Positions 8,471 through 18,685 are shown, counted from the stretch's first letter. The stretch: DNA of 53,713 nt from Candidatus Brockarchaeota archaeon (GCA_017601245.1 JAFNJB010000046.1:1-53713); one strand, 5' to 3'. Notes: a model not told the origin generated them from the letters alone. A program made the numbers and translations.

Positions 8471-11400
8471 ATGATATCTATCCTGGCTAATATGTGTCCA
8501 AACTGTGGCGGTGATATAGATTCGACCAGGTTGGAGAAGGGTCTTCCTTGCAGGAAATGCCTGCCAGATGAGAATTTAGACCTGAGTGGAATAGCTTCCG
8601 GAAAGCTTAAGGAGTTGATGGAAGTCAGAAGGCTTGAAGAAGAATGGTCTCGTTTCTTCAAAGACTTCATCGGCTCTCCCGCTTGGAGTCTTCAAATTTC
8701 TTGGGCAAGGAAAGTATTCCTTAAAAGGTCCTTTGCGTTAATAGCACCCACCGGCATTGGTAAAACGTCTTTTGGAATAAGCATGGCTGCTTTCCTAGCT
8801 TCTAAGGGTAGGAAAGCCTACATAATAGTCCCAACTAGAATACTCGTTGAGCAGATTAGGGAAAGGCTGGAGAGAATGATCGATAGCAGTTGGATAATTG
8901 CATTCAGTGAAATGAGTGAGAGAGAAAAAGCTGAGGCTAAAGAACGATTGAAAAAAGGAGATTTCAGAATACTAATCTCAACTTCAATGTTCCTGTACAA
9001 GAATTATGAGATAATACCAAGGCCCTTAGATTTCGTATTTGTAGACGATGTTGATTCCTTTCTTAAGAGTGCTAAGAATATCGACAAATCATTGTATTTG
9101 ATCAATTTCGACAAGGAAGACATTGAGAAGACATTGAGATTCATAAAGATGAGGAAGGGTAAAGAAAATGAAACCGAGGCCCTTCACAGTGAAATAAAGG
9201 TGATTTCTAAAAAGGCAAGGGGCGTTATAGTAGTCTCTTCCGCAACTTCTAATCCGAGGACGAGTAGGATAAGGCTGTATAGGGAATTATTGGGTTTTGA
9301 AGTGGGTAGGCCATCTTTTTACATTAGGAATGTTATCGATGCTTTCACTTTTTCTAGAGAGGAATGTGAACTGGTTGAATGGGTTAAGAAGCTCGGTAAG
9401 GGTGGATTGGTTTTTGTTTCCTCCGATAAGGGCAAAGATTACGTGGACCATGTTGTAAAGCTTCTTTCTGAAAATGGAATAAGGGCAATGTCTTACGAGG
9501 AGCTTAACGAAGAGAATTTGAAAAAATATGAGGAAGGTGAAATAGATGTTTTAGTTGGTATTTCAAGTTATAGGAATCCGTTGGCAAGAGGCCTTGATCT
9601 TCCTCATGTGGTTAAATACACTCTGTTCTTCGGGGTTCCAAAAATAATAGTTAGCCTAAGGATAGAGGAGAATGCATTACACCTCCTATGGCTTTTAGCA
9701 TCCCTGAGGAGCGTATTTTCTAAAAATGAGGCTTTGAAAAGTATCTTGCCTAAAATAGATGGATGGCTTAGATTCCTCAGGCGTTCAGCATCATTCCTCT
9801 CTGAAGAAGGAGTAGTAATTAATGAAAAAGCAAGGGCTTATCTAGAGAGGATTAGAAGTGAAATATTAAGGCTTTTAGAAGAAGAGACTGTTTTAAAAAC
9901 TATCGAAAGCTCAAAAGAAATATCTTTAAGAAAGACTGAAGAAGGGCTTGTTCTCGTAATTTCAGATGCCACTGCTTACTTACAGGCTAGTGGAAGGGCT
10001 TCCAGGCTTTATGCCCAAGGGCTTACTAAGGGCTTTTCTCTCATACTTGTCGATGACGAAAAATCTTTCTATCATCTTCAGAAGAAAGTCAGGTGGTTTG
10101 GAGAAGAAATAAACTTCACCGAAGTTGGAAACATCAACCTCGATACTTTAATGAATGAAATAGAGAACGAGAGGAAACTTGTCAGAAAAATATTCGAGGG
10201 AAAAGCTAAGGGTGAAACTAAAGACATTCTTAAACCAGTTCTCCTTATCGTTGAATCACCCAATAAGGCTAGGACTATTGCCAATTTCTTCGGCAGGCCG
10301 ATTGTTAGGTTAATTAACGGTCACAAAGTATACGAGACTACGACTGGAGAAAACTATCTAATGATAACGGCTTCACTAGGTCATATATTCGACCTTGTAA
10401 AAGACAAGCATTTCCACGGGGTTATTGTAAACAGCGAGATTATTCCAGAGTATGAAACGATAGAGGGGAAAGAGAACATTATTGAGAGTTTGAAGGGGAT
10501 TGGCATGGAGATAGACAGAGTTCTTATAGCAACAGACCCTGATACTGAAGGTGAAAAGATTTCACACGATCTAATGCTACTACTAAGGCCTTTTGTTAAG
10601 AAAGTGGAGAGGGCAGAATTCCACGAAGTGACGCGTAAAGCTATAATCCAAGCTCTGAAAGAACCGAGGGACTTCAATTTAAACCTCGTCGAAGCACAAG
10701 TTGTTAGGAGGATTGCAGACAGGTGGGTTGGATTCGAATTGTCGCAATACCTGCAGAAAACTTTTAAGAAGAATTGGCTGTCCGCGGGAAGGGTTCAAAC
10801 ACCCGTTCTAGGATGGATAATAGAAAGATACGATCTTAGTAGGAAAAAGACTCCAGTAGTGTTGGTTAGTTTGAGTAAAGAAGGTAAGACTTTGAGAATA
10901 GAATTTCCAATGGAAAACAGGAAACAAGCTATTGACTTTTTCAACAGGCTGGAGAAAATTGAAATAAAAGTTTTGGAAGAGAGGGTGGAGAGTAAAAACC
11001 CGCCTCCACCCTACAGGACGGATACAATGCTTAGAGATGCAGGTGAGAAGCTAAGATTTAGCTTACCGAAGACTATGCAATTAGCCCAGGACCTATTCGA
11101 AATGGGTTACATAACTTATCATAGGACGGATTCGATAAGGGTTTCAGATGCTGGCATAGGCTTAGCTAGAGAATATGTAAGCGAAAATTTTTCACCTGAA
11201 TGCTTTCACCCCAGGGTATGGAGTAAAGAAGGTGCGCACGAGTGTATAAGGCCAACAAGACCATTGGACGTTGAAGATTTAAAGACGATGATTTTTACCG
11301 GTCAGGTTGAGGGATTAACGAGGGATCACGTAATGCTATACGATCTGATATTCAGAAGATTCATAGCCAGTCAGATGAAAGAGTGTAAAGTCAAGATTCT

Positions 11401-11908
11401 TAAACTTAATGTTAAAGCTGCAGATTTTGAAAAGGAGATTGAAATAGTAAGGGAAATTGTTGAAGATGGTTTCAACGCGATTCTCCCCGTTGAAACCAAC
11501 CCCCTATTCGAAGGGATCATAGAAGTTTCGGATACTAAAAAACTAGTGTATAGGCCAAAAGCATATCCCCACACTTGGGCGAGTATAGTCCAGGAGATGA
11601 AGGATAGAGGCTTAGGGAGGCCTTCCACATATGCTACGATAGTTCAGACTCTTCTTGAAAGAGGATACGTATTCGAGAAGAAAGGCTTCCTAATACCGAC
11701 TAAGCTTGGTCGAACCGTATACTCCTATTTAAAGAAGGAGGAGGAAATAGTAGGATTTGTTTCAGAAAGCTTCACTAGGAGGATTGAAGAAGAAATGGAT
11801 GAGGTTGAATTAGGCAAGAAGGATTGGCAGGACATACTTTTCGAGCTCTATAGGGAAATCAAGAATGCAATGGAAAAACTATACGGGTTAAATCTAAAAG
11901 CAACTTAA
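8471..11908 (+). CDS. rgy: Reverse gyrase
   Basis: 1145-residue enzyme that adds positive supercoils to DNA with ATP; it is the hallmark protein of hyperthermophiles. Domains in order: zinc finger with Cys 9, 12, 27 and 30; SF2 helicase-like half with Walker A APTGIGKT (92-99) and the DEAD-like VDDVD; then topoisomerase IA from about residue 590 (LLIVESPNKARTI), with the acidic TOPRIM-type DPDTEG and the catalytic tyrosine in GYITYHRTDS (about Tyr883). The length is normal and there is no intein. The zinc finger begins right after the ATG at 8471; a second ATG at 8492 just before the first Cys is possible. It converges on pyrG with 2 bp between stops. Confidence 0.97.
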   Translation: MISILANMCPNCGGDIDSTRLEKGLPCRKCLPDENLDLSGIASGKLKELMEVRRLEEEWSRFFKDFIGSPAWSLQISWARKVFLKRSFALIAPTGIGKTSFGISMAAFLASKGRKAYIIVPTRILVEQIRERLERMIDSSWIIAFSEMSEREKAEAKERLKKGDFRILISTSMFLYKNYEIIPRPLDFVFVDDVDSFLKSAKNIDKSLYLINFDKEDIEKTLRFIKMRKGKENETEALHSEIKVISKKARGVIVVSSATSNPRTSRIRLYRELLGFEVGRPSFYIRNVIDAFTFSREECELVEWVKKLGKGGLVFVSSDKGKDYVDHVVKLLSENGIRAMSYEELNEENLKKYEEGEIDVLVGISSYRNPLARGLDLPHVVKYTLFFGVPKIIVSLRIEENALHLLWLLASLRSVFSKNEALKSILPKIDGWLRFLRRSASFLSEEGVVINEKARAYLERIRSEILRLLEEETVLKTIESSKEISLRKTEEGLVLVISDATAYLQASGRASRLYAQGLTKGFSLILVDDEKSFYHLQKKVRWFGEEINFTEVGNINLDTLMNEIENERKLVRKIFEGKAKGETKDILKPVLLIVESPNKARTIANFFGRPIVRLINGHKVYETTTGENYLMITASLGHIFDLVKDKHFHGVIVNSEIIPEYETIEGKENIIESLKGIGMEIDRVLIATDPDTEGEKISHDLMLLLRPFVKKVERAEFHEVTRKAIIQALKEPRDFNLNLVEAQVVRRIADRWVGFELSQYLQKTFKKNWLSAGRVQTPVLGWIIERYDLSRKKTPVVLVSLSKEGKTLRIEFPMENRKQAIDFFNRLEKIEIKVLEERVESKNPPPPYRTDTMLRDAGEKLRFSLPKTMQLAQDLFEMGYITYHRTDSIRVSDAGIGLAREYVSENFSPECFHPRVWSKEGAHECIRPTRPLDVEDLKTMIFTGQVEGLTRDHVMLYDLIFRRFIASQMKECKVKILKLNVKAADFEKEIEIVREIVEDGFNAILPVETNPLFEGIIEVSDTKKLVYRPKAYPHTWASIVQEMKDRGLGRPSTYATIVQTLLERGYVFEKKGFLIPTKLGRTVYSYLKKEEEIVGFVSESFTRRIEEEMDEVELGKKDWQDILFELYREIKNAMEKLYGLNLKAT

Positions 11909-11910
11909 CC

Positions 11911-13536
11911 TTAGAGTTTTTTGATACAGGCTTCTATGAAGCCTTTGAACAAGGGCGCTGGCTTAAGTGGCCTAGATTTAAACTCTGGATGTGCCTGTGT
12001 AGCCACGAAGAATGGATGGTCTCTAAGCTCTATGAATTCCACAAGCCTACCGTCCGGGGAGACTCCGGAGAAAACCATTCCATGTTTCTGCAGAGCTTCA
12101 TGATACTTTGGATTAACCTCATACCTATGCCTATGCCTCTCATAGACCACCGGAACATTTCCATAGAGCCTGTAGACAAGTGTTCCAGGTTTTAAAACAG
12201 CCGGGTAAGCGCCTAGCCTCATTGAAGCCCCGTATCTAGACTCTTTCAATATTTCTCTCTGCTCTGGAAGAATGTCGATGACAGGATGGGGAGTATTGGG
12301 ATCAAACTCCGTCGAATTAGCTTTTTCAAGTCCGATAACGTTTCTGGCATACTCTACGACAGCCAACTGGAGACCTAGGCAAAGGCCTAGAAAAGGTATC
12401 TTTCTCTCCCTAACGTACTTTATGGCTGCTATTTTACCCTCAATACCCTTTGCGCCGAATCCGCCGGGGACGATTATTCCATCCAGCTCGTTGAGAATAG
12501 AAAGCTTCTCAGGGTCTTCTTCAAAATCCATCGAATCCATGAACTTGAATACTGGTTTTAAAAAATTGGCTGCACAAGCGTGTTTAACGGCTTCTATTAC
12601 TGAAATATAAGCGTCTGGAAGCCTATATTCACCTATTTCAAAATATTTCCCAACTATCCCTATCCTAACCTTCTTAGTAGCATTGTTCAAAGCATCTACG
12701 AATTTCTTCCATTCGCTAAGCTCAGGCTTCCTCTGCTCCACCCCAAATTTCTCAAGTATCTTACTGCCAAGGTTCTGTTCTTCGAATATTAAGGGCAACT
12801 CGTAAACGTTCTCCAAGTCCGGATTAGAAATAATATGGTCCTTAGGTACATTGCAGAATATCGATATTTTCTCCTTCCTCACATCATCTATAAAGCCCTC
12901 TGCCCTGCAAATTATGAAATCTGGTTGTATTCCAAGTTCACCCAGTCTCTCAACAGATTGTTGAACAGGCTTGGTCTTCATCTCACCAAGATGCTTAGGA
13001 ATCGGGAGGTAGGCAACATGTATGAATATTACCTTCTCTCCCTCTGCTTTCATAAGCCTTGCAGCCATGTAGTATATTTCACTCTGATACTCTCCAACCG
13101 TGCCACCTATCTCTACGATGGTGAAATCTGCCTGAGCTTCTTCAGCAGCTGCTTTTATCCTTCTTTTTATCTCGTCTGTTATGTGGGGTATGACTTCAAC
13201 GGTTTTACCGAGGTATTCTCCCCTCCTCTCCCTCTCTATTACCGTCCCGTATATCTGCCCAGTTGTAATATTGTTCTTCTTGGGTATGTCAATATCTAAG
13301 AATCTTTCATAATGGCCGAGGTCCTGATCTATCTCTCCCGCATCTTCAGTAACCCATACTTCACCATGCTCAGTAGGGCGTAAAGTACCGGCATCCCAGT
13401 TAAGATAGGGATCTATTTTAACGGCAGTAACACGATAACCTCTTGCTTGAAGTATTTTCCCTATCGACGCGGCGGTGATGCCCTTTCCTATTCCACTGAT
13501 TACCCCGCCGGTCACGAAAATATAGTTTGTATGCAT
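11911..13536 (-). CDS. pyrG: CTP synthase
   Basis: Makes CTP from UTP, ATP and glutamine. The N-terminal synthetase domain starts YIFVTGGVISGIGKG and carries the ATP loop; the C-terminal class I glutamine amidotransferase has the nucleophile in GLCLGLQ and the His-Glu of TQAHPE near the end. With the ATG at 13536 the protein is 541 residues. A GTG at 13551 would add five residues, but GGAGAT at 13544-13549 is an ideal ribosome site 7 nt before the ATG and would be coding under the longer reading, so the ATG is preferred. Single gene, 115 bp from the divergent GltD-like gene. Confidence 0.96.
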   Translation of the reverse strand: MHTNYIFVTGGVISGIGKGITAASIGKILQARGYRVTAVKIDPYLNWDAGTLRPTEHGEVWVTEDAGEIDQDLGHYERFLDIDIPKKNNITTGQIYGTVIERERRGEYLGKTVEVIPHITDEIKRRIKAAAEEAQADFTIVEIGGTVGEYQSEIYYMAARLMKAEGEKVIFIHVAYLPIPKHLGEMKTKPVQQSVERLGELGIQPDFIICRAEGFIDDVRKEKISIFCNVPKDHIISNPDLENVYELPLIFEEQNLGSKILEKFGVEQRKPELSEWKKFVDALNNATKKVRIGIVGKYFEIGEYRLPDAYISVIEAVKHACAANFLKPVFKFMDSMDFEEDPEKLSILNELDGIIVPGGFGAKGIEGKIAAIKYVRERKIPFLGLCLGLQLAVVEYARNVIGLEKANSTEFDPNTPHPVIDILPEQREILKESRYGASMRLGAYPAVLKPGTLVYRLYGNVPVVYERHRHRYEVNPKYHEALQKHGMVFSGVSPDGRLVEFIELRDHPFFVATQAHPEFKSRPLKPAPLFKGFIEACIKKL

Positions 13537-13543
13537 AGCAAAA

Positions 13544-13549
13544 ATCTCC
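13544..13549 (-). promoter_or_regulatory. Ribosome binding site deciding the pyrG start
   Basis: GGAGAT on the reverse strand, 7 nt before the ATG at 13536. It lies inside the longer GTG-initiated reading of pyrG and therefore argues for the shorter protein. Confidence 0.7.
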
Positions 13550-13651
13550 ACAACTTCATAATAAGCGTTTTCCTCTGATGAATAAACTCTGATAATATTT
13601 TCCCAGAATTCGGAGATCCTATTACCAACAAGCTTATATTAAGGTTTAATA

Positions 13652-14692
13652 ATGCGGAACTTCGCCTTGAAGTTCCTAAGATGTAAGGAGATATCGCAGC
13701 GCTTAAAAGGTAAGGTTGCAATCATAGGTGCGGGACCAGCTGGGCTAGCTGCAGCGGGGTCTTTGATTTGCGACGGGATTGAGGTAGATGTTTTCGACAT
13801 GCTTCCTGAAGCAGGTGGTCTACTAATATTCGGCATACCCGAATTTAGAATGCCGAAGAATAGTATTAGAGAGGGGATCAAGGAATTGGCAGAGAAAGGA
13901 GTTTCATTCCACTTAGGCAAGAAGGTTCATGATTCTGGGGTTTTCGACGTGGATTTCGGAGAATTATTGGAGAAATACGATGCTTTGTTGATTGCAACTG
14001 GAGCATGGGAGCCTCGTAGGCTGAATGTTGAAGGAGAAGATTTATCTGGGATTTTCCACGCTGCTCCCTATATTGTAAAATACTACTTGACGAAATTCGG
14101 ATACTCCCCCGCCTCGGAGCTTCCACGTCTCGGGAGCTCTGTTGCAGTAATAGGAGCGGGCTTAACAGCAGTAGATTCCGCATTATTAGCCGTAGAGGTC
14201 GGTGCTAAAGAAGTGTACTTGATTTATAGAAGGACAAGGAAAGAGGCTCCTGCTGGCGAGAAGGAGCTTACAAAGCTTGAGGAAAAAGGTGTTAAAATAA
14301 TCGAGCTTAAATCCCCGGTTTGCTTCAAAGGAGAAGATGGTAAACTTAAGCAGATGATAACCATTGATATGAAGCTCGGCCCACCTGACAAAAGCGGGAG
14401 ACCATCGCCAATACCGATTCCAGGCTCAGAGAAAGTGTTTGAAGTCGATTCTGTAATAATTGCTACAGGAGGGCTTTCAACACCACCCTTCAAAAAGTAT
14501 GCCAATGAAATAAAGGTGATGGAAGATGGTAGAATAGTGGTGGATGAAAAGAAAATGACAACCAAAACAGGAGTTTTCGCAGCTGGAGACGTAGAGTCTG
14601 GACCATCCCTAATAGGCCCTGCTTTAAAATCCGGATTAGTTGCCTCAGAATCAATAAAGGAGTATTTACGCAAGAAATTGAGTCGCATTTAA
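13652..14692 (+). CDS. GltD/NfnB-like FAD-dependent NAD(P)H oxidoreductase
   Basis: 346-residue two-dinucleotide-binding flavoprotein related to the glutamate synthase small subunit. FAD motif GAGPAGLAAAG (26-36), the family segment GGLLIFGIPEFRMPK, a second Rossmann motif VIGAGLTAVDSA (about 165-176) for NAD(P)H, and the C-terminal FAD motif GVFAAGDVESGPSLIG. The usual N-terminal iron-sulfur domain of GltD is missing: only about 20 residues precede the first motif. No glutamate synthase large subunit lies nearby, so the electron acceptor is unknown and true GltD function is doubtful. ATG start at 13652. Single gene. Confidence 0.85.
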   Translation: MRNFALKFLRCKEISQRLKGKVAIIGAGPAGLAAAGSLICDGIEVDVFDMLPEAGGLLIFGIPEFRMPKNSIREGIKELAEKGVSFHLGKKVHDSGVFDVDFGELLEKYDALLIATGAWEPRRLNVEGEDLSGIFHAAPYIVKYYLTKFGYSPASELPRLGSSVAVIGAGLTAVDSALLAVEVGAKEVYLIYRRTRKEAPAGEKELTKLEEKGVKIIELKSPVCFKGEDGKLKQMITIDMKLGPPDKSGRPSPIPIPGSEKVFEVDSVIIATGGLSTPPFKKYANEIKVMEDGRIVVDEKKMTTKTGVFAAGDVESGPSLIGPALKSGLVASESIKEYLRKKLSRI

Positions 14693-14952
14693 AATCTATT
14701 AGTATTTTCTAAAATTTTACAAATCCATGTAATGATGAGGATTTAGTTGAACAGGAGAATGATTATGACTTAGCCAGCTCACCATTGTAAACTTAATTTT
14801 TCGTTATATAATCCAGTCGGATTTGATTTATAGGATAAAGTGCTTTTCAATTTCCAATATTTTTACCCTGGGCTTTAACCTATAGGAGAAATCCCATATT
14901 CATCCCTCAAAGATTGCTTAAATAAAGGTTTTAAGACAATAAGCAGGCTCTG

Positions 14953-16173
14953 ATGAGCGTAGACGATGATAATAAAAAGCTAAGATTGATGTATGGAAGG
15001 GCGTTTGCAAGCTCGCTTAGTAACGGGATGATATCTCCCTTCATATACGTTTACGCAGCTAGAATAGGCGCTTCATCGGGTGAAATCGGATGGATGCATG
15101 CATTTAACAACCTTTTCACTAACAGCCTTCAACTTCCATGGGGAAGGCTCACAGATATTGTTGGTAGGAAAGTCGTAATAATAGTTTTAACGAGCCTACT
15201 TGCGTCCATGCTATGGATACCCATAGCTTTAGTTACTGAACCAAGATTATTCATTCTCCTTATTGCGTTACAATTTCTACTGGCATCGGCCTCAGTTCCA
15301 GCATGGAATGCTCTCATACGAGAATCTGCAAGACCCCATCTTAGAAGCATCGTAATTTCAAATATAAATATAGCCTCCCTAATGGGAAGTCTGATTGCAA
15401 CTATTTCCTCGGGTTGGCTCATAGATGTCTCACGAGGTGAGATAATAGTTCCAGCAATTCTTGCAAGCATCTCCGGTTCCATTGGAGCTTTAATACTTTT
15501 GAAAATTAAAGAGAGAAAAGTTAGATCCAAGCGTATAAGCCTAGGTCCCCTTTTTAGAATTTCAGATATACCAAGTTTAATAAACGAGAATAATGACTTT
15601 AAGACTTTCTTAAAACTCATTGCGTTTCAAAGCTTTTTCATGTCTTTTGCATGGCCGTTGTTCACCATTACCACAGCGTTGGTTTTAAACTTCAGCATGG
15701 CGGAAATAGGAGTACTTTCAATAATTCAAACAGTTTCAACAATTTTTTCTCAAGTCCTAACGAGTCGTCTTGTAATCAAAATAGGTAAGAAACCACTTAT
15801 AGTCTTCCACTACATTTCTCTAAGCACTGTACCACTAGTATACTGCTTCGCATCGAGTTTTATTCACATAGCTGTGTTAAACATATTCCTCGGCTTCGTA
15901 GTAGCTGCGGGAAACGTCACTATATTACCATACATCTTAGATATCATCCCGGGAGAGAGTGTTGGAGAATACACTTCCATATACAACATGGTTATTGGAA
16001 TAGCTTACTTCACAGGTTCGCTTTTAGGAGGAAACATGACAGAATTCTTAAATCAAATTCTCGGAAGAACTCTCAGTCTTAGAATAGGATATTTTATTTC
16101 TGCATTCGGTAGGCTTGTCTTGGGCGTATCGTTTTTAAAAATCAGGGAAACAAACCCATTATTTAAGAAGTAA
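14953..16173 (+). CDS. MFS transporter
   Basis: 406-residue membrane protein with about 12 segments and the major facilitator signature in loop 2-3, GRLTDIVGRKVVII, repeated in weaker form in the second half (SRLVIKIGKKPLIVF). Drug-efflux or sugar-type MFS are both possible; the substrate cannot be told. ATG start, preceded by a TATA-like GCTTAAATAAAGG about 35 bp upstream in a 260-bp AT-rich spacer (14693-14952) in which nothing else is visible. The V4R gene follows 58 bp downstream with its own promoter. Confidence 0.85.
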   Translation: MSVDDDNKKLRLMYGRAFASSLSNGMISPFIYVYAARIGASSGEIGWMHAFNNLFTNSLQLPWGRLTDIVGRKVVIIVLTSLLASMLWIPIALVTEPRLFILLIALQFLLASASVPAWNALIRESARPHLRSIVISNINIASLMGSLIATISSGWLIDVSRGEIIVPAILASISGSIGALILLKIKERKVRSKRISLGPLFRISDIPSLINENNDFKTFLKLIAFQSFFMSFAWPLFTITTALVLNFSMAEIGVLSIIQTVSTIFSQVLTSRLVIKIGKKPLIVFHYISLSTVPLVYCFASSFIHIAVLNIFLGFVVAAGNVTILPYILDIIPGESVGEYTSIYNMVIGIAYFTGSLLGGNMTEFLNQILGRTLSLRIGYFISAFGRLVLGVSFLKIRETNPLFKK

Positions 16174-16186
16174 AGATTAGTTACCA

Positions 16187-16201
16187 AAGATTTATATATG
16201 T
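16187..16201 (+). promoter_or_regulatory. TATA box of V4R gene 1, shared 15-mer
   Basis: AAGATTTATATATGT about 31 bp before the ATG at 16232. The same 15 bases precede the third V4R gene (48044-48058, reverse strand), and a close relative precedes the GH1 and second V4R genes. Confidence 0.65.
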
Positions 16202-16231
16202 TGAACAGGAGTTATTCCCTAGTGGGTATAA

Positions 16232-17035
16232 ATGAGCAGTGAAGTGAAGAAGCTTAATCCTAAAGAAGTCTTATGCCTGGAATACTTGCCTAATGCTAAA
16301 GTAATCGAATGGTCGGTAAAAGCTAAAAACCTTCCAAAGGTCTTTAACAATATTTTAAATGCGTTAGCTGAGAGAGATGTTAGGTTTTTATCAGGTTTTC
16401 AAAGTATAGATTGGAATGAAAATACTCTTCTACTAGGAGGTTTTATAGATATCTCTGCTTCAGAGATTAGAACGGTAGAGGACTTAAGAAACTTACTTAA
16501 GAATATTGAAGGCGTTTTAGAGATTAACACTTCTGAACAGACATTCGACGGGTTGATAATCGATACTCTGCACTTTCCACTTCAAGTCGCAGGAGAAAGG
16601 AGTTTTACCTTCAGGGTTGAGACCTTCGGGGGGATACTTAAGAGGCTTTACGACAAGTTTGGGACTGGAGCAGCAGTAATACTCTACGAAATGGGTGTGG
16701 CTGCTGGAGAGAGCAAAGCTAAGAGCATGATGAAAAAACATCGTTTAGATAAGCTTAAAATGCTTAAATTAACAATGGCTGAAAGAGCTGCAAAAGGCTG
16801 GTGTATAGCTGAAGTTACCGAATTCACTAGTAAAAATGTTACACTTGTTGTAAAGGAGCTGTTTGAATGCCTACCGTTTAAAGATAAACAGGAAAATGCT
16901 GTAAGCCAGTTCTTTAGAGGATATTTAGCTGGTCTACTACGCCAACTATTCAACAAGGATGTAGCTGTAACAGAGGTCGAGTGTGTTGCTAAAGGAGATG
17001 CTACTTGTAAATTTATTGCAGAAGTGAAAGGCTAA
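16232..17035 (+). CDS. V4R-domain protein 1 with N-terminal ACT-like domain
   Basis: 267 residues. About 120 N-terminal residues look like an ACT-type regulatory fold (inferred from the pattern, not a firm match); residues 125-265 are a V4R domain, the small-molecule-binding fold related to 4-vinyl reductase, XylR/DmpR sensor domains and Bet3. The family Cys pair at the end, VECxAKGDxxC (Cys251, Cys259), is present, with further Cys at 15, 191 and 213 that all three paralogues in this window share. Ligand and output are unknown and there is no DNA-binding domain. Codons 125-155 are identical at DNA level to the paralogue at 18728, a sign of gene conversion. ATG start with a short leader. Confidence 0.82.
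   Translation: MSSEVKKLNPKEVLCLEYLPNAKVIEWSVKAKNLPKVFNNILNALAERDVRFLSGFQSIDWNENTLLLGGFIDISASEIRTVEDLRNLLKNIEGVLEINTSEQTFDGLIIDTLHFPLQVAGERSFTFRVETFGGILKRLYDKFGTGAAVILYEMGVAAGESKAKSMMKKHRLDKLKMLKLTMAERAAKGWCIAEVTEFTSKNVTLVVKELFECLPFKDKQENAVSQFFRGYLAGLLRQLFNKDVAVTEVECVAKGDATCKFIAEVKG
16604..16695 (+). repeat. 92-bp exact repeat, copy A (in V4R gene 1)
   Basis: Every base of this stretch matches 19097-19188, including all third codon positions, while the sequence on both sides differs at many positions. It encodes the first part of the V4R domain (residues 125-155). Confidence 0.95.
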
Positions 17036-17053
17036 CAGTTTCAACCAGTTCTT

Positions 17054-17067
17054 AAGACTTATATTTT
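17054..17067 (+). promoter_or_regulatory. TATA box of the GH1 gene
   Basis: AAGACTTATATTTT, centred about 26 bp before the ATG at 17089, which makes the transcript essentially leaderless. A run of eight T at 17077-17084 lies between box and start and could also end transcripts from the V4R gene upstream. Confidence 0.6.
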
Positions 17068-17088
17068 CATCCAATCTTTTTTTTAACC

Positions 17089-18615
17089 ATGTTTCCAGAA
17101 GGGTTTCTTTGGGGGGTTTCTGAATCCGGTTTCCAGTTTGAAATGGGAGATCCTGAAGGTAAGAACATAGATCCTAACACAGACTGGTTTAAATGGGTTC
17201 ATGATCCTAAGAATATCGCTAATAGGATAGTCAGCGGAGATCTTCCTGAGAACGGGATAGACTATTGGGATCTTTATGAAAAAGACCATGATTTGGCTAA
17301 GGGAATGGGTATGAATGCTTACAGGCTTGGGATTGAGTGGAGCAGGATTTTCCCAAGGAGTACTAGAGAAGTAGAGGTTGGTGTAGAGTTTGCGTCTGAC
17401 GGAAGAATTGCTAAAGTAGAGTTAGATGATAAGAGTCTTGAAAAACTGGAGTTGCTTTCAGACATTAATGCATTAAAACACTACGAGGGGATAATTGAAG
17501 ATTTGAGAGAAAAAGAGTTTAAAGTAATAGTGTGCCTTAACCATTTCACACTACCGCTATGGATTCACGATCCTATTGCCGTAAGAGAATCTAACCTTAA
17601 AAGAGGCCCAAGGGGGTGGTATGACCAGGATACTGTTGTAGAGTTTGTTAAGTATACTGCCTTCATTGCTTGGAAACTCGGAGACAAAGTTGACATGTGG
17701 GCGACTTTCAATGAACCGACTGTCGTTGCAGAAATGGGTTATTTCATGGTTGAAAGTGGTTTCCCACCAGGTGTGAGGCAAGTTACAAAGGTTTTCAAGA
17801 ACTATAGACGGGTTTTATTGAATATGATAAACGCGCATGCTAGAGCATACGAGGCGATTAAAAAATTCGATACTAAAAAAGCTGATTCTACGGGTACAAG
17901 CTCAACCGTGGGGATTATTCAAAACATTATTCCTGTACATCCATACGTTTCACATAAGGATTCTGATATTCGAGCATCTGCCTTTCTCGCGAAAATCCAC
18001 AATACCCTGTTCTTAGACGCTATAACATCAGGATGGGTTGACCTAAACTTCAATGGGGTTAGAGACACCGACGAGGTTAAGAGCGACCTTAGCGATAAAT
18101 TGGATTGGCTGGGTGTAAATTACTACACGAGAATGGTTGTAGCAGGCGGAAAATCTATATTGGCTAAATTGTTTACGGGCATACCTGTTATACCTACTGT
18201 CATCAAGGGTTACGGGTTTGCTTGCGAAGCCGGAAGCCTTTCTAAAGACAATAGGCCCACATCAGACTTCGGATGGGAAATGTATCCTGAAGGTCTTGAA
18301 CAAGCCTTGATTGAAGTATCAAATTATGGTAAGCCCATATACATTACTGAAAACGGAATCGCAGATTCTAAGGATATTCTAAGAGGAAAGTATATTTTAG
18401 ATCATTTAAAAGTATTAGAGAACTTAATTGATGAAAAACGTGTTGATGTAAAAGGGTATTTCCACTGGGCTTTGACTGATAACTATGAGTGGGCAAAAGG
18501 CTTCAGTATGAAATTCGGTCTTTACAGTGTTGATTTAGAATCTAAGAAAAGGCTTCCGAGGAATAGCGTGAGGCTCTTGCAAAAAGTAATTGAAAACGGT
18601 ACTGTAAAAATATAA
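17089..18615 (+). CDS. Family GH1 beta-glycosidase (LacS-like)
   Basis: 508-residue GH1 glycosidase that hydrolyses beta-linked glucosides, galactosides or similar. Seen: the family N-terminus FPEGFLWGVSESGFQFEMG, the acid/base Glu209 in TFNEP, the nucleophile Glu421 in ITENG, and the late WALTDNYEWAKGFS. Length and layout resemble the archaeal LacS/BglY branch rather than bacterial BglA. No signal peptide, so it is cytoplasmic. It sits between two V4R paralogues that share its promoter type, and a GH130 gene lies 1.4 kb downstream, so the V4R proteins may report on the sugar pathway (inference). Confidence 0.93.
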   Translation: MFPEGFLWGVSESGFQFEMGDPEGKNIDPNTDWFKWVHDPKNIANRIVSGDLPENGIDYWDLYEKDHDLAKGMGMNAYRLGIEWSRIFPRSTREVEVGVEFASDGRIAKVELDDKSLEKLELLSDINALKHYEGIIEDLREKEFKVIVCLNHFTLPLWIHDPIAVRESNLKRGPRGWYDQDTVVEFVKYTAFIAWKLGDKVDMWATFNEPTVVAEMGYFMVESGFPPGVRQVTKVFKNYRRVLLNMINAHARAYEAIKKFDTKKADSTGTSSTVGIIQNIIPVHPYVSHKDSDIRASAFLAKIHNTLFLDAITSGWVDLNFNGVRDTDEVKSDLSDKLDWLGVNYYTRMVVAGGKSILAKLFTGIPVIPTVIKGYGFACEAGSLSKDNRPTSDFGWEMYPEGLEQALIEVSNYGKPIYITENGIADSKDILRGKYILDHLKVLENLIDEKRVDVKGYFHWALTDNYEWAKGFSMKFGLYSVDLESKKRLPRNSVRLLQKVIENGTVKI

Positions 18616-18685
18616 ATCCAACTATCGATAATCATGTTATTTAAAAAATCTTAAGTACTACTATATTATATCTAAGGGAAAAAGA

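Noticed and set aside
8471-11908. Intein or frameshift in reverse gyrase
   Set aside because: Length is normal and all motifs follow in order in a single frame.
14693-14952. Small gene or RNA in the gap before the MFS gene
   Set aside because: AT-rich with no open frame of note and no repeat; only a TATA-like box can be supported.
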